Source of the DNA: Dickeya aquatica
Lineage (GTDB): Bacteria > Pseudomonadota > Gammaproteobacteria > Enterobacterales > Enterobacteriaceae
Assembly (NCBI RefSeq): GCF_900095885.1
Contig: NZ_LT615367.1
Coordinates: 3,038,001-3,102,000, forward strand
DNA length: 64,000 nucleotides
Direction of reading: 5' to 3'
Shown here: in pieces, positions 49,486-59,373 of the stretch
Layout: each line of letters opens with the position of its first letter
Numbering within the stretch: position 1 is the first letter of the stretch
The notes under the pieces: model-generated
What the model was told of the DNA's origin: nothing
What the model saw: only the letters and a program-made list of their open reading frames with translations
Databases searched by the model: none
Position numbers and translations under genes: made by a program

Positions 49486-51640
49486 CCGTCACTGGCAAAC
49501 AGGCTGGCCGTTGCTGGCCCTGTTGCCGTTAAGCCTTCAGGCTGCCACCACGCAGGCCCACAGCAACGCCACAAAAACCGCTACGCCACAGGAAGAAACC
49601 ATGGTGGTTGCCGCCAGCACGTCAGCGGCCCATGCACAGGAAACCGGCTACCAGCCGCACAGCGCTGTTACCGGTACCCGCACCGAAAGCCGCCTGCTGG
49701 ATATCCCCCAGGCCGTCAACGTGGTGCCACGCCAGGTACTGGAAGACCAATCCGCCAGAAATCTTGATGAAGCGCTCTATAACGTGAGCGGCATCACCCA
49801 GGCCAACACCCTCGGCGGTACACAGGACGCGGTGATGAAGCGCGGTTTCGGCGATAACCGCGATGGCTCTATTCTACGCGATGGTATGCGTTCAATTCAG
49901 GCCCGCAACGTCACGCCGACCACTGAGCGGGTGGAAGTGCTCAAAGGGCCTGCCTCCATGCTGTATGGCTGGGGCGAACCGGGCGGTATGATCAACATCA
50001 TCAGTAAAAAACCCGAACTGACGCAGAAAACGCACATCGAAGGCTGGAACAGCAGCTTTAATGGCGGCGGCGGTCAGGTGGATGTCACCGGCCCGCTGGG
50101 CACCTCCGGGCTTGCCTATCGTATGCTGGTCGATCACGATGAAACCGATTACTGGCGCAATTTCGGCCGTCACCGCCAGACCACGATTGCACCATCGCTG
50201 ATGTGGTATGGCGACGCTACCACCGTGCGGGTTGCTTATGAACATATGGAGTACCTGACGCCGTTTGACCGTGGCACCGTGATTGACAACCGCACCGGTA
50301 AACCGGTCAATACCCCGCGTGAACGTCGTTTTGACGAAAGCTACAACGCCACCCGCGGTGACCAGGACACGCTGACGCTCCAGCTGGAAAATACCCTCAA
50401 TGACCGCTGGAAAACCAAACTGAACTACGCCTACAGCCGCAATACCTACAGCGACAATCAGGCCCGTGCCACCAGCTATAACGCCGCTACCGGCATTTTA
50501 ATGCGCCAGGCGGATGCCACTGCCGATGCACGCAGCCAGTCGCAGAATGTACAGCTCACGCTAAATGGCGATATCGACTGGGGCCGCGTCAATCATCAGT
50601 TACTGTTTGGTATCGATCATGAAGCCGATCGCACCTACCGTGGCGACATGTTACGCAGCACCCGACGTTACAATTTTGATGTCTACCACCCGAGCTATGG
50701 CTTGCAACCGGCATCGACAACCATCAGCGCCGCCGACAGCGACCAGCGCGAAAATGTCGATAGCACCGGGGTTTTCATGCAGGACGCCATCCGCCTTGAC
50801 GCACACTGGATGCTCTTGGGCGGGCTGCGCTATGATCATTTTGATGTGATGTCAGGCAAAGGGCGGCCATTTGTTAGCAATACACAAGCCACAGACAGCC
50901 GCCTGGTGCCGCGCGCGGGTATCGTCTACAACCTCAATAGCTGGTCCTCGCTCTACACCAGCTACAGCCAGTCATTCAAACCCAATACCTCGGTCGCCAC
51001 TCAGATAGGCGCGATGGAACCGGAAACCGGCCAGTCTTACGAGATAGGAGCCAAACTGGATTTACCCAACCGTATCACCGCAAACCTGGCGTTGTTTGAT
51101 ATCCAAAAGCGTAATGTCATGGTGAGTGAGCCGCAGGTCATCAATGGTGTGACCGAAACCGTCACCCGCACAGCGGGCAAAGTGCGCTCACAAGGCGTGG
51201 AGCTGGATGTCGCAGGCAAACTGAGCGACAGCCTGAGCCTGATTGGCAGCTACGCCTTTACCGATGCCCGCGTCACCGCAGACCCGAGCAATCAGGGCAA
51301 TGAAATGACTAATGTGGCACGCCACACAGCGTCACTGTTTCTGACCAATGACTTCGGTAATCTGGGGCTGCATGCGGGGGATGACCTGCGTGCCGGTATC
51401 GGAGCCCGCTATGTTGGCCGCCGCCCCGGTGATGCCGCTAACAGTTTCTACATTGATGACTATACTGTTGCTGATGCCTTCCTCGCCTACACCGTGCCGG
51501 TTAACGGGTATAAAGTGAAATGGCAGTTGAATGTCAAAAACCTGTTTGACAAGACCTATTACCCATCGAGCGGCAACAATCTGCGCGTTGCCATCGGCGA
51601 CCCTCGCGAAGTGGTACTACGCGCCAGCGTTGACTTCTGA
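49478..51640 (+). CDS. TonB-dependent siderophore receptor
   Basis: Outer-membrane receptor for a ferric siderophore. Signal peptide (ending LQAA or slightly later), TonB box EETMVVAAS near residue 40, plug domain (LLDIPQAVNVVPRQVLEDQ ... RVEVLKGPASMLYGWGEPGG), then a 22-strand barrel ending in the aromatic FDKTYYPSSGNN...ASVDF. No N-terminal signalling domain, so it is a pure transporter. 720 residues; resembles FhuA/FoxA/FcuA-type hydroxamate receptors, but the ligand is unproven. Confidence 0.92.
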   Translation: MNNRHWQTGWPLLALLPLSLQAATTQAHSNATKTATPQEETMVVAASTSAAHAQETGYQPHSAVTGTRTESRLLDIPQAVNVVPRQVLEDQSARNLDEALYNVSGITQANTLGGTQDAVMKRGFGDNRDGSILRDGMRSIQARNVTPTTERVEVLKGPASMLYGWGEPGGMINIISKKPELTQKTHIEGWNSSFNGGGGQVDVTGPLGTSGLAYRMLVDHDETDYWRNFGRHRQTTIAPSLMWYGDATTVRVAYEHMEYLTPFDRGTVIDNRTGKPVNTPRERRFDESYNATRGDQDTLTLQLENTLNDRWKTKLNYAYSRNTYSDNQARATSYNAATGILMRQADATADARSQSQNVQLTLNGDIDWGRVNHQLLFGIDHEADRTYRGDMLRSTRRYNFDVYHPSYGLQPASTTISAADSDQRENVDSTGVFMQDAIRLDAHWMLLGGLRYDHFDVMSGKGRPFVSNTQATDSRLVPRAGIVYNLNSWSSLYTSYSQSFKPNTSVATQIGAMEPETGQSYEIGAKLDLPNRITANLALFDIQKRNVMVSEPQVINGVTETVTRTAGKVRSQGVELDVAGKLSDSLSLIGSYAFTDARVTADPSNQGNEMTNVARHTASLFLTNDFGNLGLHAGDDLRAGIGARYVGRRPGDAANSFYIDDYTVADAFLAYTVPVNGYKVKWQLNVKNLFDKTYYPSSGNNLRVAIGDPREVVLRASVDF

Positions 51641-51647
51641 GTGACCC

Positions 51648-51667
51648 GCGCAGCCTTCGGGCTGCGC
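51648..51667. terminator. UUCG hairpin after the receptor gene
   Basis: GCGCAGCC, loop TTCG, GGCTGCGC. Very stable tetraloop stem; no T-run, so a weak or Rho-assisted end. Confidence 0.55.
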
Positions 51668-51769
51668 ACCATGTGGTGCCGCGCCCGATAGCAGTTTCAG
51701 CGTAATCGGATTGACTGCAATACGATGAGTCATTAAGGTCGCTTCACTATTAGACTATTGAGTTTCTTT

Positions 51770-52327
51770 ATGCCGAATATTCACGAAAGAGTGCGGTTGC
51801 GACCGCTTGAACGCGATGACCTGCGCTTTGTTCATCAACTGGATAACAATGCCAGCGTCATGCGCTACTGGTTTGAAGAGCCTTATGAAGCGTTTGTCGA
51901 GTTAAGAGATCTGTACGATAAGCATATCCACGATCAGAGCGAACGGCGCTTCATCATCGAGCACAGCGGTACCAGGGTCGGGCTGGTGGAATTGGTGGAG
52001 ATAAACCACATTCACCGGCGTGCCGAGTTTCAGATAATCATCGACCCGGCTCACCAGGGCCACGGGTACGCCAGCGCGGCAACACTGCTGGCGATGGATT
52101 ATGGCTTCTCGGTGCTCAATCTCTACAAGCTGTATCTGATTGTGGATAAGGAAAACAAGAAAGCAATTCACATCTACAGCAAACTGGGCTTTGAAATCGA
52201 AGGTGAATTAATCCACGAGTTTTTCATTAACGGTGAATACCGCAATACCATTCGGATGTGCCTGTTCCAGCATCACTATCTGGCACAGCACAAAAGCAGC
52301 CACAGCGCGAATAACATACCCCATTAA
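51770..52327 (+). CDS. speG: Spermidine N1-acetyltransferase SpeG
   Basis: GNAT enzyme that acetylates spermidine and spermine to lower polyamine toxicity. Close to E. coli SpeG along its length: [40 protein letters not shown] (acidic allosteric site) and the acetyl-CoA loop [13 protein letters not shown]. 185 residues from ATG 51770; an upstream TTG is less likely. Convergent with ybbP. Confidence 0.95.
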   Translation: MPNIHERVRLRPLERDDLRFVHQLDNNASVMRYWFEEPYEAFVELRDLYDKHIHDQSERRFIIEHSGTRVGLVELVEINHIHRRAEFQIIIDPAHQGHGYASAATLLAMDYGFSVLNLYKLYLIVDKENKKAIHIYSKLGFEIEGELIHEFFINGEYRNTIRMCLFQHHYLAQHKSSHSANNIPH

Positions 52328-52332
52328 TGAGA

Positions 52333-52365
52333 CGGGCGTGACGTAAAGCCAGTCAGACACGCCCG
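52333..52365. terminator. Hairpin between convergent speG and ybbP
   Basis: CGGGCGTG (52333-52340) pairs with CACGCCCG (52358-52365) with a 17-base loop; no T-run. Weak candidate for a shared 3' end. Confidence 0.35.
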
Positions 52366-52373
52366 CTCGCCCA

Positions 52374-54815
52374 TCAGGTATGATAATGGCGAAATAGCGC
52401 ATTACCACGCAGCAATCGCAACCCCAGCCAGGCACCACACAGTGACAGCAGTAACGCGGCCAACCCTGGCAGTGCAGCCCACAGCCACAGATTGGGCTGC
52501 CAGGGGAAATCAAACACTTTACGCTGCAATAACCACAGCGCCATTTCTGCCCCGCACGCCGCGGCCACACCGGCACAGAGTCCCAGCACGGCGAACTCCC
52601 ACCATAGCGTCGCCCGCAGCAGGCGCTTTGCCGCCCCCAGCGTGCGATAAACCATCAATTCCTGACGCCGCTGGCGCATACCAACCTGAATCTGAGCCAG
52701 CAACAGAAGTACGCCACACACCAGAACCAACACCACCATCACTTCCAGCGCTAACCCCACTTGCTGCAAAACTGTGCCTATTTGCTGCAAAATAGCGCCA
52801 ATATCTAACACTGTCAGCGTCGGGAACTGGCGATTCAACTGCGTGATAACGCTATCGCCGCCTGCCGCTCCATCATAGCGAAAGCTGGTCAGCCAGGATT
52901 GCGGCTGTCCGTCCAGTGCGCCGGGCGGGAAGATGAAAAAAAAGTTAGGACGCAAACTTTCCCAATCCACCTGGCGCAAACTGCTGACAGTAGCGCGAAA
53001 AGGCTGGGTATCACCGGTGAACGTCAGGACATCGCCCATTTTGATGCCTAACCGCTGTGCCACCCCTTGATCAATTGACACCTCGCCCGCTTTCGGCGGC
53101 CACTGTCCGGCCATTATCGGGTTATGCGCGGGCTGCTGCGCAAGCCAGGTCAGATTCAGTTCGCGGTTGACGGTTTCGCCCCCTGGGTCATCTTCACGCA
53201 CCAGATCGGTTGCGCGCAGCCCATTCATTTCGGTAAGCCGGGCGCGAACGATTGGGTAAAACGTTTCCGGTTTCACCTGATGCTGCGCCAGAAAATCCGT
53301 TACCTGAGGCACCTGATCGGCGCTGATATTCAGCACGAAATAGTTCGGGCTGCCGGGTGGCAATTGTTGTTGCCAGCGATCCAGCAAATCCCCGCGCAGC
53401 AGTAACAGCAATGCCAGCAACATGAATGACAGCGAGAACGCTGCCAGTTGACCCAGCGTTGCCCACGGCTGGCGCAGCAGGCGGTTAATCGCCAAGCGCA
53501 ATGCCAGACGCCGCAACGTTAAACGACGCAACAGCCACAAGCTGCCCCAGCCAATGGCCCCTAACAGCAACGAGAGTGCCAGCACACCGCCCAGCAGCGA
53601 CCACAACAGCGCGCTCCCGCCAGATAACAGCACCAGGGTCGCCAGCACTAGCGCCACTACCACTGGCAGATAATAACGCAGCGGCCACACCGTTACGGTC
53701 ACATCCTGGCGCAAAACCCGCAACGGCTGCGTCGCCAGCAGTTGTCGATACGGACGCATTCCCACCAGCAAAGAAATCAGCACCAGTGTTCCAAGCGCCC
53801 ACCCCCACGGCCACAGCCCGGCCGCCGGTAATTCTCCGGGCAACACCGGCAACAAGGCACGCATCAGCAAGGTTTCAAAGCCTATCCCCAGCAGGCTGCC
53901 ACACAATGCAGCCAGTGCCAGCACCGATAGCCACTGCCCGATAATCAGGCGACGCAACGCCCGTCGCCCGGCCCCCAGCGTTTTGAGGATAGCCACCAGA
54001 CGGGTTCGACTGTGGCAGTAATGCCCCATTGCCACGGCAATCGCCGCCACTGACAACAACAGCGTCAGCAGGGCGCACAACAACAAAAATTGCTGGGCAC
54101 GCTGGATGGATTTGCCCAAGGCATTCGGCGCATCCTCCATGCCATACCAGCGCTGATCGGCTTTCAGCAGCGGCTTGATAAACGCGCTAAACCGGGCAAT
54201 GGGCTGTGCGTCACCGGCAAACATATAGCGCCAGGTTATCCGCCCTCCCGGTTGAATCGCTCCAGTTTTCGCCACATCCGCCAGATTCATTAACACCCGG
54301 GGAGCCGTGTCAAAAGGGTTAAACCCGGCATCTGGCTCCGCCAGCAGTTCACCGGCAATGCTCAGCGTAGTGTCGCCAATATCCACACTGTCGCCCACCT
54401 TACGCCCGAGCAATGCCAGCAGCCTCGGGGCGATCAGCACCTGGCCTGGGCCAACGTGTAACCCGGCCGGCTGGGTTTTCAGCTCGCCATATAATGGGTA
54501 GCGCGCATCGGTGGCTTTCACCTGCGCCAGTTGTGCATTATCTCCGGCGTAAGCCATGGTCATAAACGACACCTGCTGGCTCACGGCCACCCCTTGGCGC
54601 TGCGCCTCGGCAAGCCAGGTGTCATCCACCGGGCGAGACGCCCGCAGCACCCGATCGCCCGCCAGAAAATCCCGGCTTTGCTGGCTTAACCCTTTTTCCA
54701 TACGATCGCTGATAGCACCAAGCGCCAGCACACAGGCGACAGAGAGCGTCAACGCCAGCCAGACAATTAATAGCGACGGCGATCGCCACTCCCGCCAGAA
54801 CCAGCGCCAGATCAT
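52374..54815 (-). CDS. ybbP: ABC transporter permease YbbP (FtsX-like)
   Basis: Large inner-membrane permease with two FtsX-type domains: TM1 near the start (SLLIVWLALTLSVACVLALG), a periplasmic region to about 240, a core helix bundle (about 250-470) and a second bundle at the C-terminus. Partner of the YbbA ATPase; role unproven, MacB-like extraction is suspected. About 813 residues, starting at ATG 54815, which overlaps the ybbA stop (ATGA). Confidence 0.94.
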   Translation of the reverse strand: MIWRWFWREWRSPSLLIVWLALTLSVACVLALGAISDRMEKGLSQQSRDFLAGDRVLRASRPVDDTWLAEAQRQGVAVSQQVSFMTMAYAGDNAQLAQVKATDARYPLYGELKTQPAGLHVGPGQVLIAPRLLALLGRKVGDSVDIGDTTLSIAGELLAEPDAGFNPFDTAPRVLMNLADVAKTGAIQPGGRITWRYMFAGDAQPIARFSAFIKPLLKADQRWYGMEDAPNALGKSIQRAQQFLLLCALLTLLLSVAAIAVAMGHYCHSRTRLVAILKTLGAGRRALRRLIIGQWLSVLALAALCGSLLGIGFETLLMRALLPVLPGELPAAGLWPWGWALGTLVLISLLVGMRPYRQLLATQPLRVLRQDVTVTVWPLRYYLPVVVALVLATLVLLSGGSALLWSLLGGVLALSLLLGAIGWGSLWLLRRLTLRRLALRLAINRLLRQPWATLGQLAAFSLSFMLLALLLLLRGDLLDRWQQQLPPGSPNYFVLNISADQVPQVTDFLAQHQVKPETFYPIVRARLTEMNGLRATDLVREDDPGGETVNRELNLTWLAQQPAHNPIMAGQWPPKAGEVSIDQGVAQRLGIKMGDVLTFTGDTQPFRATVSSLRQVDWESLRPNFFFIFPPGALDGQPQSWLTSFRYDGAAGGDSVITQLNRQFPTLTVLDIGAILQQIGTVLQQVGLALEVMVVLVLVCGVLLLLAQIQVGMRQRRQELMVYRTLGAAKRLLRATLWWEFAVLGLCAGVAAACGAEMALWLLQRKVFDFPWQPNLWLWAALPGLAALLLSLCGAWLGLRLLRGNALFRHYHT

Positions 54816-55498
54816 GCATCCTCCCATAACTTGCCGTCGATAAGACGCAGGCAGCGGTCACAGCGCGCCGCCAGTTGCTCATCATGCGTGACCAGAATCA
54901 GGGTGGTGGCAAAATCCCGGTTGAGGGAGAACAGCAGATTGGCAATGCGCTCGCCGGTTTGCCGGTCCAGATTGCCGGTCGGCTCATCCGCAAACAGCAC
55001 TTTTGGCCGCCCGCTAAAGGCGCGGGCCAGCGCGACGCGCTGCTGCTCGCCGCCGGACAGTTGCGCAGGTAAGTGTGTCAAACGCCCACCCAGCCCTAAC
55101 TGCTGCAACAGATGTTCTGCCTGCTGACGACTCTGTTTGTCGCTGTCGCCACGCAACAGCGCTGGCAACTGCACATTCTCCAGTGCCGTCAGCGTTGGCA
55201 CCAGCATGAATGACTGAAACACAAACCCCACATCGCTGGCGCGCAGCGCCGCACGCCCTTCTTCATCCAGTTTATCCAGCCGCTGTCCCAGCAGTACAAC
55301 CTCACCACTGCTGCCATCATCAAGTCCGGCCAGAATCCCCAGCAAGGTCGATTTCCCCGACCCCGACTCCCCTACCAGGGCAATGGTCTGAGCAGGTTTG
55401 ACAACCAGCTCAACTCCGGTGAGGATGGAGAGCTGATGTCCACCCTGACCGACATGTTTACTAAGATGATGAACTTCAAGAATGTTTTCCGCTGGCAT
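54812..55498 (-). CDS. ybbA: ABC transporter ATPase YbbA (LolD/MacB type)
   Basis: ATP-binding subunit paired with YbbP. Walker A GESGSGKST, Q-loop VFQSFMLVPTL, signature LSGGEQQR, Walker B VLFADEPTGNLD, and switch His in LVTHDEQLA. 228 residues. Its 5' end overlaps the 5' end of tesA on the opposite strand by 33 bases, as in E. coli. Confidence 0.96.
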   Translation of the reverse strand: MPAENILEVHHLSKHVGQGGHQLSILTGVELVVKPAQTIALVGESGSGKSTLLGILAGLDDGSSGEVVLLGQRLDKLDEEGRAALRASDVGFVFQSFMLVPTLTALENVQLPALLRGDSDKQSRQQAEHLLQQLGLGGRLTHLPAQLSGGEQQRVALARAFSGRPKVLFADEPTGNLDRQTGERIANLLFSLNRDFATTLILVTHDEQLAARCDRCLRLIDGKLWEDA

Positions 55499-56113
55499 AG
55501 CGTTATCCTTTTGTTTTTAAGTCTATTCAGCCTGCGCGCACTGGCGGCGGATACATTGCTGGTACTCGGTGATAGCCTCAGTGCGGGTTATCGCATGGCG
55601 GCGAATCAGGCCTGGCCCGCGTTGCTCCATGCCAACTGGCAATCACGCCCGGACACCTCAGCCATTCACGTCGTCAACGCCAGTATCAGCGGTGACACCG
55701 CCACACAAGGGCTGGCACGGGTGCCCGCATTATTGCAACAACACCAGCCGCGCTGGGTGCTGATTGAGCTGGGCGGTAACGATGGGTTACGTGGTTTCCC
55801 GCCACAAAATCTGGAGCGTGATTTGGGCGAGATAATCACCCGCATCAAAGCGGCAAACAGTCAGCCGCTGTTAATGCAAATCCGCCTGCCTGCCAACTAC
55901 GGTAAGCGCTATACCGAATCCTTCAGCGCCGTCTACCCACGCGTCGCTAAAACCTTTGATGTTCCCCTGCTGCCGTTTTTTATGGAGCAGGTTTACCTCA
56001 AACCCGAATGGATGCAGGATGATGGCATTCATCCAAACCGTGATGCCCAGCCATTTATCGCTGACGTGATGGCAAAACAACTTGAACCCGTTGTAGCGGC
56101 GCACCATGAGTAA
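55466..56113 (+). CDS. tesA: Periplasmic thioesterase/lysophospholipase TesA
   Basis: Acyl-CoA thioesterase I, protease I and lysophospholipase L1, a periplasmic SGNH hydrolase. Signal peptide ending LRALA; block I GDSLSAGY (catalytic Ser), block III GGNDGLRG, block V DGIHPNRDA (Asp/His). The start MMNFKNVFRWHS at 55466 matches E. coli; an ATG 30 bases upstream is not family-like. 215 residues. Confidence 0.95.
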   Translation: MMNFKNVFRWHSVILLFLSLFSLRALAADTLLVLGDSLSAGYRMAANQAWPALLHANWQSRPDTSAIHVVNASISGDTATQGLARVPALLQQHQPRWVLIELGGNDGLRGFPPQNLERDLGEIITRIKAANSQPLLMQIRLPANYGKRYTESFSAVYPRVAKTFDVPLLPFFMEQVYLKPEWMQDDGIHPNRDAQPFIADVMAKQLEPVVAAHHE

Positions 56114-56168
56114 AGGTTAACAGTTAATCACGCCTCTTGATATTTAAGCGCTTTCGTTAGGTAAAGTT

Positions 56169-56945
56169 ATGCAAAAAGCAGTTTTGATTACCGGTTGTTC
56201 CAGCGGCATTGGCTTACTTGCCGCACACGCATTGCAACAGCGGGGGTATCGGGTACTGGCGGCGTGCCGCCGTCATCAGGATGTTGCCCGCATGAACTCA
56301 TTGGGCTTTGAGGGCATTGATCTGGATCTCGACAGCAGTGCCAGTGTCAGGCAGGCCGCCGATGTGGTGATTGCGCTGACGGGCAATCGTCTTTACGGCC
56401 TGTTCAATAACGCCGGATACGGTCTTTATGGGCCACTCAACACCATTTCCCGCCAGCAACTGGAGCAGCAGTTTTCCAGCAACCTGTTTGGCACGCATCA
56501 GTTAACCCAGTTACTGCTGCCCGCGATGTTGCCGCATGGTGAGGGCCGAATCATTCAGACCAGTTCCGTGATGGGGTTGATTTCCACACCGGGGCGCGGG
56601 GCTTACGCCGCCAGTAAATATGCGCTGGAAGCCTGGTCTGACGCCTTGCGTATGGAGCTGCACGGCAGTGGGCTGTGCGTTTCGCTGATTGAACCGGGCC
56701 CCATCAGCACGGCATTTACCCAGAATGTCAATCAAACGCAGCAGGATAAACCGGTCACTAATCCGGGGATTGCCAGCCGCTTTACGCTGCCGCCGCAAGC
56801 GGTGATTCCGAAGCTGATTCACGCGCTGGAAAGCCCACGCCCGAAACTGCGCTACCCGGTGACGCTGCTGGCGCACGGAATAACCGTGTTACGCCGGTTG
56901 TTGCCAGGCGTCGTGCTCGATAAGCTGCTGCGGACTAAATCCTGA
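56169..56945 (+). CDS. ybbO: Short-chain oxidoreductase YbbO
   Basis: NADP-dependent SDR. Cofactor loop GCSSGIG, NNAGYG, catalytic Ser in TSSVMG and YAASK (Tyr/Lys), PGPISTAF after them. 258 residues; matches E. coli YbbO, reported to reduce aldehydes. Starts with MQKAVLITGCSSG; E. coli annotates a longer N-terminus. Between tesA and cnoX, as in E. coli. Confidence 0.94.
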   Translation: MQKAVLITGCSSGIGLLAAHALQQRGYRVLAACRRHQDVARMNSLGFEGIDLDLDSSASVRQAADVVIALTGNRLYGLFNNAGYGLYGPLNTISRQQLEQQFSSNLFGTHQLTQLLLPAMLPHGEGRIIQTSSVMGLISTPGRGAYAASKYALEAWSDALRMELHGSGLCVSLIEPGPISTAFTQNVNQTQQDKPVTNPGIASRFTLPPQAVIPKLIHALESPRPKLRYPVTLLAHGITVLRRLLPGVVLDKLLRTKS

Positions 56946-57007
56946 TACGGGGTTGAAGCGACGCCTATCGCCCCCATTTATGGTCAAAATGGCCAAGAGA
57001 GAATGAC

Positions 57008-57868
57008 ATGCTAGAACAACACGCCACTGTGATTGACATCAATGAAAGCACGCTGCGTCAGGCACTGGAACAGTCCATGCAGGCCCCGGTGCTGTTCTAT
57101 TTCTGGTCTGAGCGTAGCCCTCACTGCCAGCAACTGAGCCCGGTACTGGATAAGCTGGCCGCGGAATATGCCGGTCAGTTCGTTCTGGCTCGGGTCGATT
57201 GCGATGCCGAACCCCATGTTGCCGCCCAGTTTGGCCTGCGTGCCATCCCGACGGTGTATCTGTTTAAAGATGGCCAGCCGGTAGACGGCTTTCAGGGGCC
57301 ACAGCCGGAAGAGGTGATTCGGGATCTGCTCCAGCAGTTCTTACCCAAACCGGAAGACCTGAAACTGGCACAGGCACAGCAGCTGATTCAGGACAACCAG
57401 TTAAAAGAAGCGGCCATCTTGTTGAAAGATGCCTGGCAACTGGACAGCAAACGCAGCGATATCGCCCTGCTGCTGGCTGAGGTTCAGATTCAGTTAAACC
57501 GCATTGATGAAGCGCAAACGCTGCTTGCCGCCATCCCGCTGCAAGATCAAGACACCCGTTACCACGGTCTGGTCGCGCAAATCGAACTGATGAAACAAGC
57601 GGCAGATACGCCGGAAATTCAGCAATTGCAGCAACAGTTAGCCGCTCAGCCTGATAACGCTGAACTGGCCGTTCAACTGAGCTTGCAACTGCATCAGGTT
57701 GGCCGCAACGAAGAGGCGCTGGAGCTTTTGCTGGTGCTGCTGAAAAAAGATCTGGCTGCCGCAGACGGTAATGCGCGCAAAACGCTGCTGGATATTATGG
57801 CCGCGCTGGGCACGGGCGATGCGCTGGCCGCGCGCTATCGCCGCCAGCTCTATTCACTGCTGTACTGA
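57008..57868 (+). CDS. cnoX: Chaperedoxin CnoX (YbbN)
   Basis: Thioredoxin-like domain (residues 1-115) plus TPR domain. A holdase switched on by HOCl that hands clients to GroEL and protects cysteines. The active-site position reads SPHC (E. coli SQHC), one cysteine only, so it is not a normal CXXC reductase. 286 residues; C-terminal TPRs end in [21 protein letters not shown], nearly as in E. coli. Confidence 0.95.
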   Translation: MLEQHATVIDINESTLRQALEQSMQAPVLFYFWSERSPHCQQLSPVLDKLAAEYAGQFVLARVDCDAEPHVAAQFGLRAIPTVYLFKDGQPVDGFQGPQPEEVIRDLLQQFLPKPEDLKLAQAQQLIQDNQLKEAAILLKDAWQLDSKRSDIALLLAEVQIQLNRIDEAQTLLAAIPLQDQDTRYHGLVAQIELMKQAADTPEIQQLQQQLAAQPDNAELAVQLSLQLHQVGRNEEALELLLVLLKKDLAAADGNARKTLLDIMAALGTGDALAARYRRQLYSLLY

Positions 57869-57888
57869 TCCCCTTTCGTTCAATAAAG

Positions 57889-57915
57889 ACCGGGGCCACG
57901 GCGCGCCCCGGTTTT
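57889..57915. terminator. Terminator between cnoX and yfaY
   Basis: ACCGGGGC (57889-57896) pairs with GCCCCGGT (57905-57912), then T4. Between convergent genes. Confidence 0.7.
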
Positions 57916-57930
57916 CTCGCTTCTGTGCCG

Positions 57931-59124
57931 TTATACGCTTTCCAGCACACTTATCCAGCCATGCGCGCCGGATACCGGCCAGCCATTCAGCCAGCGTCGT
58001 ACCATATTCATCGCCAGCATAGCGACCACTTCCTGCGCGGTTTTCTGACCATAGCGCCGCACGTTCAGTTGAATCGTCTGCCCAACGGTTCCTTCTGGCG
58101 TATGCAGCGCCAGCGACAGCACGCCGTCATCAGCCCGCCCGACATAGAGCGCCAGCGCCGTATGATAACGGGCAGCCAGCTCACGCGCGTGAGCCAGAGC
58201 CTGCTGTAGCGTTAGCGCCTCTGGCGTCACCACCAGCTCACCGCCACCCAATGCCACCTCGGCGCTGCGCAGTTGCCAGTAAAGCAGACCGGCGGTGAAA
58301 TCTTCACTGACGGACAACGTTACCCCCCGCTCGTGCAGACGCCGGGCCAGTTGCGCTGGCAACCCTTCAGTGCCTTCGAAAATCGCGTTCTCCCCGGCGA
58401 CCTCACGAACGGTGTGCCACGCCAGCTCCATTTCGCTACGCCGCGACGCCGGGCCGGTCAGCTTGAGCTCAATAATCGGCATGGAAGAGCGATAGCCCAG
58501 CACCACATCTGGCGGCAGCGGCAGGCTGTCGAGCTGGCTTGCCAAATCGCTTTCCGAGCGGCCAAAGGTGGTCAGACGCAGGCACAGCGGCGCATCGGCA
58601 ACGGCAAAGCGCGTCCGCAACCGTGGCACTATCTGTTGCTCCACCATCACTTTGAATTCAGACGGTACGCCGGGGGTGAAAAACATCAGACACTTGTTGA
58701 GTTGCATAGCAAAACCACAGGCAGTACCGACCGGATTATCCACTAACCCGGCGCTGGCAGGCAGTTGCGCCTGTTTGCGGTTGCTGTCTGCCATCACCCG
58801 CCCGCGCTCGGTGAAGAACGCTTCCATGCAGGCTATCCATTCGGGATGCTCGACCAGTGGCTCTCCCGCTGCCGTGGCCGCAGCCAGCGCGCTGAGATCG
58901 TCACTGGTCGGCCCAAGCCCGCCATTGACAATCAACACATCGGCTATCTGGCTACGCTCGGTTAATGCCGCAACCAGTTCCTCAAGCTTATCGCCTACCG
59001 TCATGCGGCTGGTCATCGGTATGCCTTGTGAAAACAGGTAATCCGCCAGCCAGGCGGCATTCGTATCCACAATCTGGCCGTGCAGCACTTCATCGCCGGT
59101 ACATAACATCTCAACCCTAAGCAT
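57931..59124 (-). CDS. yfaY: CinA-like protein YfaY
   Basis: Two-domain CinA homologue: N-terminal COG1058 (MLRVEMLCTGDEVLHGQIVDTN; NGGLGPTSDD) and a C-terminal PncC-like domain. In active NMN deamidases the catalytic loop is ESCTGG; here it reads SEDFTAG, with the Ser-Cys pair replaced, so deamidase activity is unlikely. E. coli YfaY is likewise diverged there. 397 residues. COG1058 parts of such proteins are ADP-ribose pyrophosphatases in some bacteria. Confidence 0.92.
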   Translation of the reverse strand: MLRVEMLCTGDEVLHGQIVDTNAAWLADYLFSQGIPMTSRMTVGDKLEELVAALTERSQIADVLIVNGGLGPTSDDLSALAAATAAGEPLVEHPEWIACMEAFFTERGRVMADSNRKQAQLPASAGLVDNPVGTACGFAMQLNKCLMFFTPGVPSEFKVMVEQQIVPRLRTRFAVADAPLCLRLTTFGRSESDLASQLDSLPLPPDVVLGYRSSMPIIELKLTGPASRRSEMELAWHTVREVAGENAIFEGTEGLPAQLARRLHERGVTLSVSEDFTAGLLYWQLRSAEVALGGGELVVTPEALTLQQALAHARELAARYHTALALYVGRADDGVLSLALHTPEGTVGQTIQLNVRRYGQKTAQEVVAMLAMNMVRRWLNGWPVSGAHGWISVLESV

Positions 59125-59200
59125 CCGTATGACTCCTTATGATGGTTTCACGCACATTCGTTCACTGATACCGCCCAAAATGCCTGTGCTCAAAAACACG

Positions 59201-59219
59201 AAAAGCGTGTTAAACACGC
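59201..59219 (-). terminator. Terminator after yfaZ
   Basis: On the - strand GCGTGT, loop TTA, ACACGC, then TTTTC. Lies between yfaZ and yfaY. Confidence 0.6.
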
Positions 59220-59373
59220 CCTTCTCTTGCTGAAATACAGCCCTGTGATTTTGTCATTGGCAATGAAGTCAGCGCGGCAAACGCGGCCTGCCTGATGACC
59301 GCGCCACGGTAAAGCGAGAGTAAAAGCTCGCTTTGCCTTGCCACCTGACCTCAGCCACAGGGACGCGCCCCGC

